The notes below the pieces were generated by a model. It made no database searches. It worked only from the letters and a program-made list of their open reading frames with translations, and was not told the DNA's origin. Shown piece after piece: positions 41,780 through 50,778 of a stretch of DNA of 64,000 nt. The stretch comes from Parachlamydiales bacterium (lineage in GTDB: Bacteria; Chlamydiota; Chlamydiia; Chlamydiales; Rhabdochlamydiaceae): the NCBI GenBank assembly GCA_003153295.1, contig PLXY01000011.1:1-64000 (forward strand). Direction: 5' to 3'. Both the position numbers and the translations under genes were made by a program. Each line of letters begins with the position of its first letter. Positions within the stretch are counted from its first letter, which is position 1.

Positions 41780-44700
41780 ATGAATTCTGTAGGAAATCTC
41801 TCTCAGCTCGGATCGGATATGGTCCATACCCTGCGCACAGGCTCTACGGCAGAACGGCTTGTGCTGGGGTCGGTCCTTGCTGTAACTGTAATTATTATCG
41901 CAGAAAGAATCTATAAATTAGCAGCTACACTCTTTGCTAGGAGCCCAGAGGGAGTTTCCTTAAATCCTCCTCCAAATAATCAAGAACGTAGGCAGGAATA
42001 TGAAAGAATTTTATTACGTCAGCTAGCCAGCGACCGACCCCTCGCCCAACCTCCTCAGCCAGCTTCCCCTCCTCCAGCTCTAGAACCCCAAGCATACTCA
42101 TTATTAGCCAGCTTATCTATCCGGGAACAGTCTTTAGTGGTAGAACAAGAGCCTTTGTTGGCAAAGGCCCTCCATGCTTACCAGGAACTCAAGACAGAAA
42201 TAGGGGGAGATGAAGGACGCTTTGTGTTCTTGGCAGAGACTTATTATTCTTGTTCTGCACTACCAGAAAAATTGAAATGGGAAGCAAGAGAAGTTGAGCT
42301 TGATATTCCTTCACATTTTAATCAGGCTTTCAAAGCATTAGACAATAAGCTCGGAAGAGTTGGTCTTCGGTTGCAGGATATTAAGACCTCAGACCAACCT
42401 CTTGGAAAGGCCCACTTCAAAGATGGAACCACAAAAGGCGTTCTTAACCTCGATGATTTATATCGAACGGTGAAGCTTCAAGGTCCTCATATTCTCAGCC
42501 CGTTAGAAATTCATTTAAAAAAAGAGCGCATCGTCAAAGCAAAAGCGACACTCCATGAGAGTCGATTAGAGATTATTGACAAAACCCTGGCTACGTTAAG
42601 AACTGTTCTGATCGATGAGCTATTGCGTTCCTTTCCCGAAAAGCATAAAGATCTTTACTCTCTCTTTGGAAACAATCCTGAAGCTCTCCGTTTTGCTGTT
42701 GAAAATATTTGCTGGCATACGCTGGATCTTGCACTGGAGTGGATGGAGACTACCTTTGTTCAAACGGAAGAAAAACAACAAAAGCATCAACAGTTAGAGT
42801 TAGAAAATCTATTAAAAAAAGGTCTGCCTGATGAAGGCAAACGAAAACAAGCAGAATTATTCCTCATAGAGATCCTGAAAAATCCAAATAACAAGCAAGC
42901 AATTGAATCACTCCTCCATCTCTTAATCAATGAAAAAGAGATTAACTCTGATCGGGAGGCTCTCATTAGGAAGGTGCAGGATCCTAAGCTGCAATTAGAA
43001 GAAGAAAGAATCCAGCAAGAACTGGGACGCTTAGAGGGAGTCCAGAAATTTTTCACAACAATCTTATTTGCCGTAGGTGTGGTTGATCAAGGAAAAATAG
43101 CGTTGCAGATAAAAAAAGAAGAGGGAGAAAACAAAAAAAGTATCGTTGTCAGGCCGGTTTTACCCCCACCACAACCTGTTCCTAATTCTCTACCAGGCCA
43201 AGAAACGTATGCACAACAAATAGAAAAAGTCAGTACAGCAGTTGTTAAAGCCGGTGAGAGAGCGATTAAGAACATCGGAAGTCAACGGTGGCAATCTGCT
43301 TGGGATTCTATTCAAAATCAACTCAAGCAACTGCCTAATCAAGCTATCCTAGGTCAGATCATTCAAGAAGGTTGGACTAGGTTCGCTGATAAAAAACGCT
43401 TCTTGGGTATGAATAGACATCAACGATGGCTCATTACTCAAGCAATGATCTATCAAAAATTAACACCAGCTTCACTAGAAAAACAGGGAAGCGAGCTTGT
43501 CCAAGAAGTCGGAAAATGGGCCTCTTCTTTTGTTAAAACTTTATACGGTCGCTTGGTCACAGCATTCTTAGCCTTTGAGCAACGGACTTATCAGGCGGGT
43601 CCTAGTGATGCTAAACCTGCTGATCGAATTGCCGAAGCCTTTATCGATCCTCTTTTGAAATCTTTTCACGCTTTGCAAAAAGTGAAAAAATCTAAACTCT
43701 CTGGTGAAAGAGAAAATGGGATTGTTAAAGAGTTAGAAAATACGAAAGAAATGCATCCGAGTGCTTCCAATAAACGGAGTGCCGATGCGGTATTTTTAGG
43801 AAAACTTATTTTAGAGCTTTTATCAATTCTGCAGCCAGAAGGACTCTCAGGCGATATCCATAAAGTATTAGTCAAAGCTTGGAGTCAACCCGGACAGCAA
43901 GATCCCACACTTCTACAAAAAACAATCGAAAAATATAAAACATCAGTCCTTCACACAACTGAACCTTGGATACAACCTGTGTGGAACTTTCTGATCCAAG
44001 CATTACAAAATATTATTGAAAGGCAATCTGCTCATAATATTGCAGATCAAATGTCAGACTGGCTTCATCCTGCGAATATCAATGGCTATCTCGTAGATTT
44101 TTTACTACAAGACACCAGTCAGATCACAATAGAGATTAAACAAGGACTTAAAGATCGTCTAAAATGGTACCAAGAGGACGAAGAAACTCTCAAAAATTCA
44201 TTAATAAAACGTTCCGAACTAAAACAAAAGATAGAGGTTTGTGAAACACAACTCTTAAAACTAAAAAAAGAACAACAAAGCATTCCGGAAATCTTTAAAA
44301 CCGAATTCACTGGAATCAAGAGCGAAGCATTTATGCTCGATTTGCAAATTGCTCCTGAGTTATTGAGACGGATTGTGATCGCCACTGTTCCTTCCATTTA
44401 TGCTGGTTATGCGATGCAATTCGCCCATGACCTCTTCGAGTTAATTCAGTATCCTAAGATTGTAAGGAATATCGTTTTCCAAGTCCTAGATAAAACTGTT
44501 CAGTCTCTTGCTTATCAATTGGACGAAAGCCAAGGACAAGTTCTTTCACTGCCCATGGAGCAAACAGCGAGTCAGCCTTTCTTTAATTTTCTCTTTTCTG
44601 ATACTTTAAAAGCCAACTTTGGAAGTCAGTTACTCAACTTAGTCTGGAGCATGTCGCCAGAAAGATGGAGTACAGTGGGACTGCTTACTCAAACAGCTAC

Positions 44701-44923
44701 CAGAGTTGTAAGTGGACATTTTGTATTCTCCAAACTTCAGGCGAAGATCGAAGACATCATTGTAAAAACATTTAAGGATCGTAATGCCATTAACTGGTGT
44801 GTAGCTAAACTTGTTTCGACAATCGATGCCCAAATCCTTCATTTTGCAAACGATCCCACCGATCAAGGTATGACAGCAGTTGTCACAATAGAGCTTAATA
44901 AAGCGCTTGGACATAAGATTTAA
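41780..44923 (+). CDS. Large hypothetical protein with N-terminal membrane anchor
   Basis: Not recognised. 1047 residues: one hydrophobic segment near the N terminus (about 26-46, RLVLGSVLAVTVIIIAERIY), a Pro-rich linker (LAQPPQPASPPPALEP, about 94-110), then a long helical, charged body with probable coiled coils (about 380-420 and 810-850, KQKIEVCETQLLKLKKEQQ). No signal-peptidase site and no enzymatic motif. GGATG lies 5 nt before the start. It stands alone, the largest gene between the tRNA-Phe fragment and the intact tRNA-Phe, and could be a membrane-tethered structural or effector protein. Confidence 0.75.
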   Translation: MNSVGNLSQLGSDMVHTLRTGSTAERLVLGSVLAVTVIIIAERIYKLAATLFARSPEGVSLNPPPNNQERRQEYERILLRQLASDRPLAQPPQPASPPPALEPQAYSLLASLSIREQSLVVEQEPLLAKALHAYQELKTEIGGDEGRFVFLAETYYSCSALPEKLKWEAREVELDIPSHFNQAFKALDNKLGRVGLRLQDIKTSDQPLGKAHFKDGTTKGVLNLDDLYRTVKLQGPHILSPLEIHLKKERIVKAKATLHESRLEIIDKTLATLRTVLIDELLRSFPEKHKDLYSLFGNNPEALRFAVENICWHTLDLALEWMETTFVQTEEKQQKHQQLELENLLKKGLPDEGKRKQAELFLIEILKNPNNKQAIESLLHLLINEKEINSDREALIRKVQDPKLQLEEERIQQELGRLEGVQKFFTTILFAVGVVDQGKIALQIKKEEGENKKSIVVRPVLPPPQPVPNSLPGQETYAQQIEKVSTAVVKAGERAIKNIGSQRWQSAWDSIQNQLKQLPNQAILGQIIQEGWTRFADKKRFLGMNRHQRWLITQAMIYQKLTPASLEKQGSELVQEVGKWASSFVKTLYGRLVTAFLAFEQRTYQAGPSDAKPADRIAEAFIDPLLKSFHALQKVKKSKLSGERENGIVKELENTKEMHPSASNKRSADAVFLGKLILELLSILQPEGLSGDIHKVLVKAWSQPGQQDPTLLQKTIEKYKTSVLHTTEPWIQPVWNFLIQALQNIIERQSAHNIADQMSDWLHPANINGYLVDFLLQDTSQITIEIKQGLKDRLKWYQEDEETLKNSLIKRSELKQKIEVCETQLLKLKKEQQSIPEIFKTEFTGIKSEAFMLDLQIAPELLRRIVIATVPSIYAGYAMQFAHDLFELIQYPKIVRNIVFQVLDKTVQSLAYQLDESQGQVLSLPMEQTASQPFFNFLFSDTLKANFGSQLLNLVWSMSPERWSTVGLLTQTATRVVSGHFVFSKLQAKIEDIIVKTFKDRNAINWCVAKLVSTIDAQILHFANDPTDQGMTAVVTIELNKALGHKI

Positions 44924-45115
44924 AGCTTCACAGTAGGACAGTTTTCTATCAAAAGGTTCTAAAAACTTCCTGGCTTTTATACGACCGCCCACGCTTTACT
45001 ATTGAGTTTTTTCAACCATTCAAAAAGTCACTGCTTAATTAAACAAAACATCTTTACTTATTATCGCCATTGGTTTTTGATCCCGTTTAGGCTAACCCAA
45101 AAAAGAGTTATTAAT

Positions 45116-45673
45116 ATGGAACATAAAATCAGTAAATTAAAAATCGCCATTGTTGTGACGAATGGTTTTGAACAAAGTGAAATGGTTGAACCTAAAAAAG
45201 CTCTGGAAAAAGCAGGAGCTAAAACGATGATTATCTCTCTAAAAAAAGGGAAAGTTAAAGGTTGGAAAGATAAAAAATGGGGTGATGCATTCACGGTCGA
45301 TAAAAAAATTGATCAGGTCAAAGCGGAAGATTTTGATGGTCTCCTTCTTCCAGGCGGTGTTATGAATCCTGATACACTCAGACTCCATCCGTCCGTTATT
45401 AACTTCATTAAAGGTTTTGTCAAAGCTAATAAACCGATCGCAGCCATCTGTCATGGCCCTTGGACACTGATTAATGCCGACGCTGTTAAAAATAGAAAAA
45501 TCACCTCTTGGCCTTCCATTAAAACCGATCTTATTAATGCGGGAGCCCATTGGGTAGATCAAGAAGTTGTCACAGACGGCAACCTTGTCACCAGCCGTAA
45601 ACCCGCCGATATCCCCGCCTTCAACAAAGCTTTTATTGCACTCCTCAGAAAGGTTCAGAAAGATGAAAGATAA
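45116..45673 (+). CDS. DJ-1/PfpI-family protein
   Basis: A 185-residue protein of the PfpI/YhbO/DJ-1 group, linked to repair of glycated proteins or stress resistance. It has the acidic residue in VTNGFEQSEMVEP (about 17-29), the GLLLPGGVMNPDTLR segment and the nucleophile elbow AAICHGPWTLINA with the reactive Cys. The start ATG 45116 gives the family-typical N terminus; the frame is open 38 codons upstream without likeness. The end overlaps the SDR gene by 11 bp. Confidence 0.88.
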   Translation: MEHKISKLKIAIVVTNGFEQSEMVEPKKALEKAGAKTMIISLKKGKVKGWKDKKWGDAFTVDKKIDQVKAEDFDGLLLPGGVMNPDTLRLHPSVINFIKGFVKANKPIAAICHGPWTLINADAVKNRKITSWPSIKTDLINAGAHWVDQEVVTDGNLVTSRKPADIPAFNKAFIALLRKVQKDER

Positions 45674-46394
45674 AAACGCAAAAGTTGCTATCGTTACCGG
45701 CGGTGGGCAAGGAATAGGTGCGGAAATCGCTCTTCACCTTTTATCGCAGAATATTTGTGTCATCGTGGCAGAATTTCACCCTGAATCCAATCATTTTGAA
45801 CTCAAAGATAAAGACCGCCTGCTCATCATCAAAACCGATGTTAAAAAAGAAAATTCTATCCAGCAAATGATCAAGCGAGGACTTTCTCATTTTGGTAGAC
45901 TCGACTATCTCATCAATAACGCCGGAATGCTTCCCAAAGAAGGCGCAATTTTTGAAAAAACCACTCTTAAAACTTGGAACGAATACATTGCTACTAATCT
46001 AACCGGAGCTTTCCTAGCCTCTAAGTATGCAGCCCCCCACATTCGTAAACACAAAGGAAGCATTGTTAACATAGCTTCCACCCGCTCTCTACAATCAGAA
46101 GGCAATTGCGAACCTTATGCTGCTTCAAAAGGAGGGCTTGTATCACTCACCCACGAGCTAGCCATCAGCTTAGCTCCGGATATTAGAGTCAATTGCATAA
46201 GCCCTGGATGGATTGATACCCATCACATAAAAATCACTAAGAAAGATCATGCCGTTCATCCTGTAGGCCGTGTTGGGAAACCGGAAGACATCGCTAATCT
46301 GGTGAGTTTTCTAATCTCGGACCAAGCCTCATTCATTACAGGACAAAATTTTATTGCCGATGGAGGCATGACCATCAAAATGATTTACAAGTAA
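45663..46394 (+). CDS. Short-chain dehydrogenase/reductase
   Basis: An NAD(P)-dependent oxidoreductase of 243 residues with the classical SDR motifs: cofactor-binding VTGGGQGIGAEIAL (about 11-24), NNAGM, the catalytic Ser in SIVNIASTRS and YAASKGG (Tyr and Lys). The C terminus FITGQNFIADGGMTIK is typical. The start is ATG 45663 inside the end of the PfpI gene, so the two are co-translated. Substrate unknown. The longer frame starting at 45567 is inside the neighbour and is not used. Confidence 0.9.
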   Translation: MKDKNAKVAIVTGGGQGIGAEIALHLLSQNICVIVAEFHPESNHFELKDKDRLLIIKTDVKKENSIQQMIKRGLSHFGRLDYLINNAGMLPKEGAIFEKTTLKTWNEYIATNLTGAFLASKYAAPHIRKHKGSIVNIASTRSLQSEGNCEPYAASKGGLVSLTHELAISLAPDIRVNCISPGWIDTHHIKITKKDHAVHPVGRVGKPEDIANLVSFLISDQASFITGQNFIADGGMTIKMIYK

Positions 46395-46434
46395 AAACCG
46401 TAGACCAAACTGTCAAAATGCAGTAGATAAACTC

Positions 46435-46479
46435 TTGAAAAAATAAGCGCATGCGAATATTACCAATATTGGTAATATT
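46435..46479 (+). promoter_or_regulatory. Promoter and 24-bp palindromic operator of a toxin-antitoxin operon
   Basis: TTGAAA (46435-46440), a 17-bp spacer and TATTAC (46458-46463) form a possible promoter. Overlapping its -10 is AATATTACCAATATTGGTAATATT (46456-46479), a perfect 24-bp palindrome that ends 9 bp before the toxin ATG. Its position fits autorepression by the HigA-like antitoxin encoded downstream. An 8-bp palindrome CGCATGCG lies just to its left. Confidence 0.6.
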
Positions 46480-46488
46480 CCTCAACGT

Positions 46489-46864
46489 ATGCGTGATGCT
46501 CGCCAAATGAAGCCGGTGTTGTGGATTGGTTCGTCCCTAAAAGATTTAAAGAAAATGCCTGAGGCTGTGCAGTCAGAAGTTGGTCATTCTTTTGAGGGAG
46601 ATCCAAAAGGGTAAAGACCCAGGAAATACTAAACTCCTTAAGCATCTTGGAGAATCGGGAATTTCTGAGGTTATCGTAGATGAACGACAAGGAACTTTTA
46701 GGGCTGTCTACACGGTAGAATTTAAAGATGCAATAGCTGTGTTGCATGTGTTCCAAAAGAAAAGCAAATCTGGTATTGCTACACCAAAAAAAGAAATTAA
46801 TTTAGTCCTACAAAGGCTCAAGCAGGCTAGAATTGATTATCATGAGTTCAAGAGGGAAAGATGA
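46489..46864 (+). pseudogene. HigB/Gp49-type toxin, frameshifted
   Basis: A RelE-superfamily toxin of the Gp49/HigB group, about 125 residues when repaired. The first frame gives MKPVLWIGSSLKDLKKMPEAV and stops at 46614; the second gives KGKDPGNTKLLKHLGESGIS and AVLHVFQKKSKSGI. Removing one T from the TTTT run at about 46590 joins them as GHSLREIQKGKD, which is what the family shows. It is either a true inactivation or a homopolymer error. The 3' end overlaps the antitoxin gene by ATGA. Confidence 0.75.
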
Positions 46865-47226
46865 AAGAAAAATTGTTTGTTAGCACTGATAATATTTTTG
46901 CCGACCTTGGTTTAAAGAACCCTGAAGAGCTAAGAGCGCGTTCTGACCTTATGTCTGAGGTAGTCAGCATTATTCGAAACAGTGGTCTTAGTCAAAAAGA
47001 AATCGCTGATATGTTAGGAATCAGTGCACCGAAAGTCTCTGCTCTCATGACCGGTAAAATTAATGATTTCAGCAATGATACACTTGTCCATTATCTTACA
47101 TTACTTGGCTGCAATGTGGAGATCAGAGTAATACCTCAACGTCGTTTATCTAGATCGACTAAAAGGGGAAAGTTGCATGTAAAAAGACCAGCAACTGTAA
47201 GAAGAAGACTTAAAACTAAAATGTGA
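46861..47226 (+). CDS. HigA/XRE-type antitoxin
   Basis: A 121-residue DNA-binding protein with a helix-turn-helix (NSGLSQKEIADMLGISAPKVSALMTGK, about residues 40-66; the core reads LSQKEIADMLGIS) and a basic tail (RRLSRSTKRGKLHVKRP). It is intact, although the toxin gene is broken. It would neutralise the toxin and repress the operon through the palindrome at 46456-46479. The basic tail of about 25 residues is longer than in many HigA proteins. Confidence 0.83.
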   Translation: MKEKLFVSTDNIFADLGLKNPEELRARSDLMSEVVSIIRNSGLSQKEIADMLGISAPKVSALMTGKINDFSNDTLVHYLTLLGCNVEIRVIPQRRLSRSTKRGKLHVKRPATVRRRLKTKM

Positions 47227-47404
47227 TTTTTGTTACCATAAGAACTCTTATTTATCAACGCCTGGAATTCGTTGACAAGCTTTTTTTTGAGATATAGATA
47301 GGATGTATATTGGAATCCGTTTCTCAGTCTCGCGCATTTCACTTCGATTCCAGACCCAAGCCATATCATGACTTTCTTCCATCTAAAAATTTAGAAAAAA
47401 CATT

Positions 47405-47477
<73 letters not shown>

Positions 47478-47634
47478 AAAAGATAGACTAGGATAGTGCG
47501 CGGGCCCTTTTTCTGCAAATGTTCCTTCAAAAGCCTTTAAAAATAAAATTAGAATGAAATTTGTCCTAGAAGGTGATATTTCTAAGCCTTTCCTTGAACC
47601 TATTTTAATAAGCTTGGTATTCTGGTACTTTTTA

Positions 47635-48708
47635 ATGACTCCTTTAATTGACTATAAGCCTGCCAAAATCATTATCAGGATGCCGAATTGGATTGGCGAT
47701 CTGGTGATGGCAACCCCAATTTTGACTGATGTCAGAAAGGCGCTGCCCAATGCCCATATCACGGCCATGTGCAGGACTCCGATCTGCGACTTGCTCAAAG
47801 AAGATCTTGATATCGATGAACTTTTTTGTTTTAGCAAGGTCAATAGTTTTGAAAGAAGAAGCGAGCAGCGGGATATCATCGAGAAGATCCGTCGCGGCAA
47901 TTACGACTTAGGTATCTTACTGACCCATTCTTTTTCATCGGCCTGGTTGTTCTGGCGGGGCAATGTTAAACGACGGTTAGGCTATCGAGGCAACTGCCGT
48001 AATTTACTTTTAACAGATAAGATCGATCTCCCTGCGAATGTCCGGCAGCAGCATCTAGTCAATACATATAAAATGCTTTTAAGTCCGATGGGCATCCCCG
48101 TCTCAGAAACAAGGCCCCGTCTGTTCCTGAAGGATAAAGAGCTGGAAGAAGCTCGAGCGCTTCTTAAAAAGCTGGGAATTTCCCCGGACGCCCGTTTAAT
48201 CGGTATTAATCCCGGAGCGGCGTATGGATCGGCCAAATGCTGGCTCCCCGAACGTTTTAGAGGCGTCACGGAAAAACTGCTTAAGCTCGACAACGTGCAG
48301 ATTGTCTATTTTGGCGATGCAACGACGCTGCCTTTAGTCCAAGAAATCTGCCAAGGACTGCCTGTTACGAATCTTGCAGGATTAACGACTCTGCGGGAAT
48401 TGGCCTGTTTGATTAAGCTCTGCAATGTCATTCTTACAAATGATAGCGGCCCTATGCATCTTGCTGCGGCTGTGGGAACGTCTTTAGTGGCTCTTTTTGG
48501 ATCGACCAACGAAATTGCAACAGGCCCTTATAAAACAGGAACTGTGATTCATAAACACGTCGATTGCTCGCCCTGTTATAAACGGGTCTGCCCTATTGAT
48601 TTTCGGTGTATGAAACGGATCGAGACGGATGAAGTGTATGAGGCCTTGGTAAAAAATTTAAATAAAAAGCCGTATGTTGAAAAGACTTTGGAAAAAAATC
48701 GCGCCTAA
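47635..48708 (+). CDS. Heptosyltransferase II-like glycosyltransferase (family 9)
   Basis: Transfers heptose, or a related sugar, to the LPS inner core at the cytoplasmic face. It has the GT9 N-terminal motif IIRMPNWIGDLVMATPIL, the donor-binding IGINPGAAYGSAKCW and TNDSGPMHLAAAVGTSLVALFG, and the WaaF-like C-terminal VDCSPCYKRVCPIDFRCM. A start at ATG 47635 gives 357 residues, close to WaaF; the frame is open to an ATG at 47554, whose extra 27 residues are hydrophobic and lack family likeness. Neither start has a clear ribosome site. It overlaps the next glycosyltransferase gene by 35 bp. Confidence 0.85.
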   Translation: MTPLIDYKPAKIIIRMPNWIGDLVMATPILTDVRKALPNAHITAMCRTPICDLLKEDLDIDELFCFSKVNSFERRSEQRDIIEKIRRGNYDLGILLTHSFSSAWLFWRGNVKRRLGYRGNCRNLLLTDKIDLPANVRQQHLVNTYKMLLSPMGIPVSETRPRLFLKDKELEEARALLKKLGISPDARLIGINPGAAYGSAKCWLPERFRGVTEKLLKLDNVQIVYFGDATTLPLVQEICQGLPVTNLAGLTTLRELACLIKLCNVILTNDSGPMHLAAAVGTSLVALFGSTNEIATGPYKTGTVIHKHVDCSPCYKRVCPIDFRCMKRIETDEVYEALVKNLNKKPYVEKTLEKNRA

Positions 48709-49537
48709 TCCTCTGGACAAGCGCCTCAAGCGTGCTGCTCTGCAAGGGTGTAAAACCGTGTTGATCCCTTGGAATCGCGGTTTAGGCGATATTGCGCTGG
48801 GACTCTATGCGATGGTCCAACGCGTCCGTGAATATATCCCGCAAGCCGAAGTGACTTTTTTAACACGGCCCGATTTGAAGGATGGTTTTGAGCTTTTGAA
48901 GGGCGTTGATGTCATCATTGCACCTGAATGGGCCCGTGGAAAACCGACTCCTTTTCCCACAAATTTGCCTGTCTTTGACTTGATCATCCCTAATGCCGAT
49001 CCCTCTTATTGGGTGGCTTGGCAGCGCGGCAAACTGATCCCTAAAATGGAATGGAACCCCGAGTGGGATGCACTTTGCGACCGTTTCAATCTTCCTTCCC
49101 ATTGCATAGCAGCCCATGTTCATTGTGAGACCAATTACTATTTTGAAAGGAATTGGCCGTTTCACCATTGGCAGGAGCTTTTTGATCACCTGGAAGGACC
49201 GATCATTTTACTGGGCTTAAAAAAAGAACCTGTATTCAAACACCCGCATTTGATCGATCTCCGGGGAGAGACCTCTCTTTTTGAAATCCTCTCGATTTTG
49301 AAAAACAAATGCCGGTGCCTCATCGCTCCCGACTCAGGCATTTTAGGAATGACTTACTTTCTCAACACCCCTTTTCCTCTCCGTATTGTCTCTCTCTGGG
49401 CTGATCCTAATCATGGGATATTAAAACAAAATGTCCCCTCTCCCAACCCTCTTCTGGAGCATATCCCTCTCATTAGCCCTAACCGGAAAGACGCTGCGCT
49501 CATTTCTGTCTCGCAGGTCCAACAAGCTGTATGTTGA
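48674..49537 (+). CDS. Glycosyltransferase family 9-like protein
   Basis: A 287-residue protein related to heptosyltransferases but more divergent: VLIPWNRGLGDIALGLYAMV stands for the N-terminal GT9 motif, and the C-terminal half has EILSILKNKCRCLIAPDSGILG in place of the donor-binding SGxxHLA motif (no His after the Ser-Gly). Probably a second core or O-chain sugar transferase acting with its upstream neighbour, with which it overlaps. Sugar specificity unknown. It also overlaps the next gene by 7 bp (ATGTTGA). Confidence 0.72.
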   Translation: MLKRLWKKIAPNPLDKRLKRAALQGCKTVLIPWNRGLGDIALGLYAMVQRVREYIPQAEVTFLTRPDLKDGFELLKGVDVIIAPEWARGKPTPFPTNLPVFDLIIPNADPSYWVAWQRGKLIPKMEWNPEWDALCDRFNLPSHCIAAHVHCETNYYFERNWPFHHWQELFDHLEGPIILLGLKKEPVFKHPHLIDLRGETSLFEILSILKNKCRCLIAPDSGILGMTYFLNTPFPLRIVSLWADPNHGILKQNVPSPNPLLEHIPLISPNRKDAALISVSQVQQAVC

Positions 49538-50778
49538 ACGACCCACCCCATTTGCTTAATGGTTTTGATAGACTTACTTCTGAGCAGCAAGCGGTATTTT
49601 CATCTGAGTTGAATAAGCATTCATTGCAAGAGCAGAGAGGTGTGATTGCTCAAACTTCGAGTTTTCCACTTCCTGAGCCTTTTAGAGAATTCGATACTCC
49701 CACAGAAAGCGCGCGGTTGAAAGGACAACAGCTCATCTCCCAAGGCAAAGTCGCTTGTTTGATCCTCGCAGGAGGCCAGGGCACTCGTTTAGGTCAATCT
49801 ATTCCCAAAGCTCTTGTCGAAGTCACTCCGATCCGAAAAAAAACTCTTCTACAACTTTTCTGTGAAAAAACAGCCGCTGCTTCTAGAGCTTATAAAACTT
49901 CGTTGCAACTGGCACTCATGACCTCTTCTCAGAATCATGCAATCATTGCAGAGTATCTTTCTGAAAATAAGTTTTTTGGACTGACTCCCAGCCAAGTTCA
50001 GCTTTTCATGCAAGATGATGCTCCTTTTTTGAACGATCAAGGAGATTGGTTTTTAGAAGCTCCAGGCCGTTTAGCACAAGGTCCGGATGGCAATGGACAT
50101 AGTTTGCGCAAATTGATGGAGTCAGGCATCGGCAAGCAATGGATAGAGCAAGGGATCGAATCTCTCTTAGTGCTTCCTATCGATAATCCCCTAGCCGATC
50201 CTTTCGATGCCGCTTTATGCGGTTATCATGCGTTAAAAAATCAAGAAGCGACCTTGAAGGCCATGAAAAGAAACGATCCTGCAGAAAAAGTGGGAGTCGT
50301 GGTCTCTCGCGAGGGAAAGATTACTGTGCAAGAGTATTCCGAACTTCCAGATGCTTTTGAAGCGCCCTTAGCGCATATCGGACTTTTCTGTTTTAGCTTC
50401 TCTTTTGTCGAGCGTATCTCGCATTTAACGCTTCCTTGGCATGTGGCCCGAAAAAAGTATGGAGATCAGCCCATTTGGAAATTCGAAAGATTTCTTTTTG
50501 ATGTGCTCTCTCATTCTGAGCAAACAGGCGTTCTTGTCTATCCGCGAGAAGATGTCTATGCGCCTCTAAAAAACATGGAAGGACCCCACAGCTTAAGCAC
50601 AGTACAACAGGCATTAACTGCCTTTGATCGCCGTTTATTTACACAACTCACCAAGACAGAGCCGAGCCATCTCTTTGAATTGGATCCTGCCTTTTATTAT
50701 CTTACAGCGGAATTTAAGACTGCTTGGGAACAAAAAAAGGTTGCTCAACTAGATTATTATGCGCATGAATTTAGTTAA
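49531..50778 (+). CDS. UDP-sugar pyrophosphorylase (UDPGP/UAP family)
   Basis: Uridylyltransferase of the eukaryote-like UDP-glucose/UDP-GlcNAc pyrophosphorylase family, making UDP-sugars for glycans. Visible motifs: CLILAGGQGTRLGQSIPKAL (about 75-94), LMTSSQNHAIIAEYL, the AQGPDGNGHSLRKL block and VLPIDNPLADP. 415 residues, normal. Chlamydia has one such gene (AgX-1 homolog) next to gpsA, from memory; here gpsA is 4.5 kb further on. GlcNAc-1-P and Glc-1-P specificity cannot be told apart. The end overlaps a convergent gene by 8 bp. Confidence 0.86.
   Translation: MLNDPPHLLNGFDRLTSEQQAVFSSELNKHSLQEQRGVIAQTSSFPLPEPFREFDTPTESARLKGQQLISQGKVACLILAGGQGTRLGQSIPKALVEVTPIRKKTLLQLFCEKTAAASRAYKTSLQLALMTSSQNHAIIAEYLSENKFFGLTPSQVQLFMQDDAPFLNDQGDWFLEAPGRLAQGPDGNGHSLRKLMESGIGKQWIEQGIESLLVLPIDNPLADPFDAALCGYHALKNQEATLKAMKRNDPAEKVGVVVSREGKITVQEYSELPDAFEAPLAHIGLFCFSFSFVERISHLTLPWHVARKKYGDQPIWKFERFLFDVLSHSEQTGVLVYPREDVYAPLKNMEGPHSLSTVQQALTAFDRRLFTQLTKTEPSHLFELDPAFYYLTAEFKTAWEQKKVAQLDYYAHEFS

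Noticed and set aside
45567-45662. Longer SDR N terminus
   Set aside because: Lies inside the PfpI gene; the cofactor motif is at normal distance from ATG 45663.
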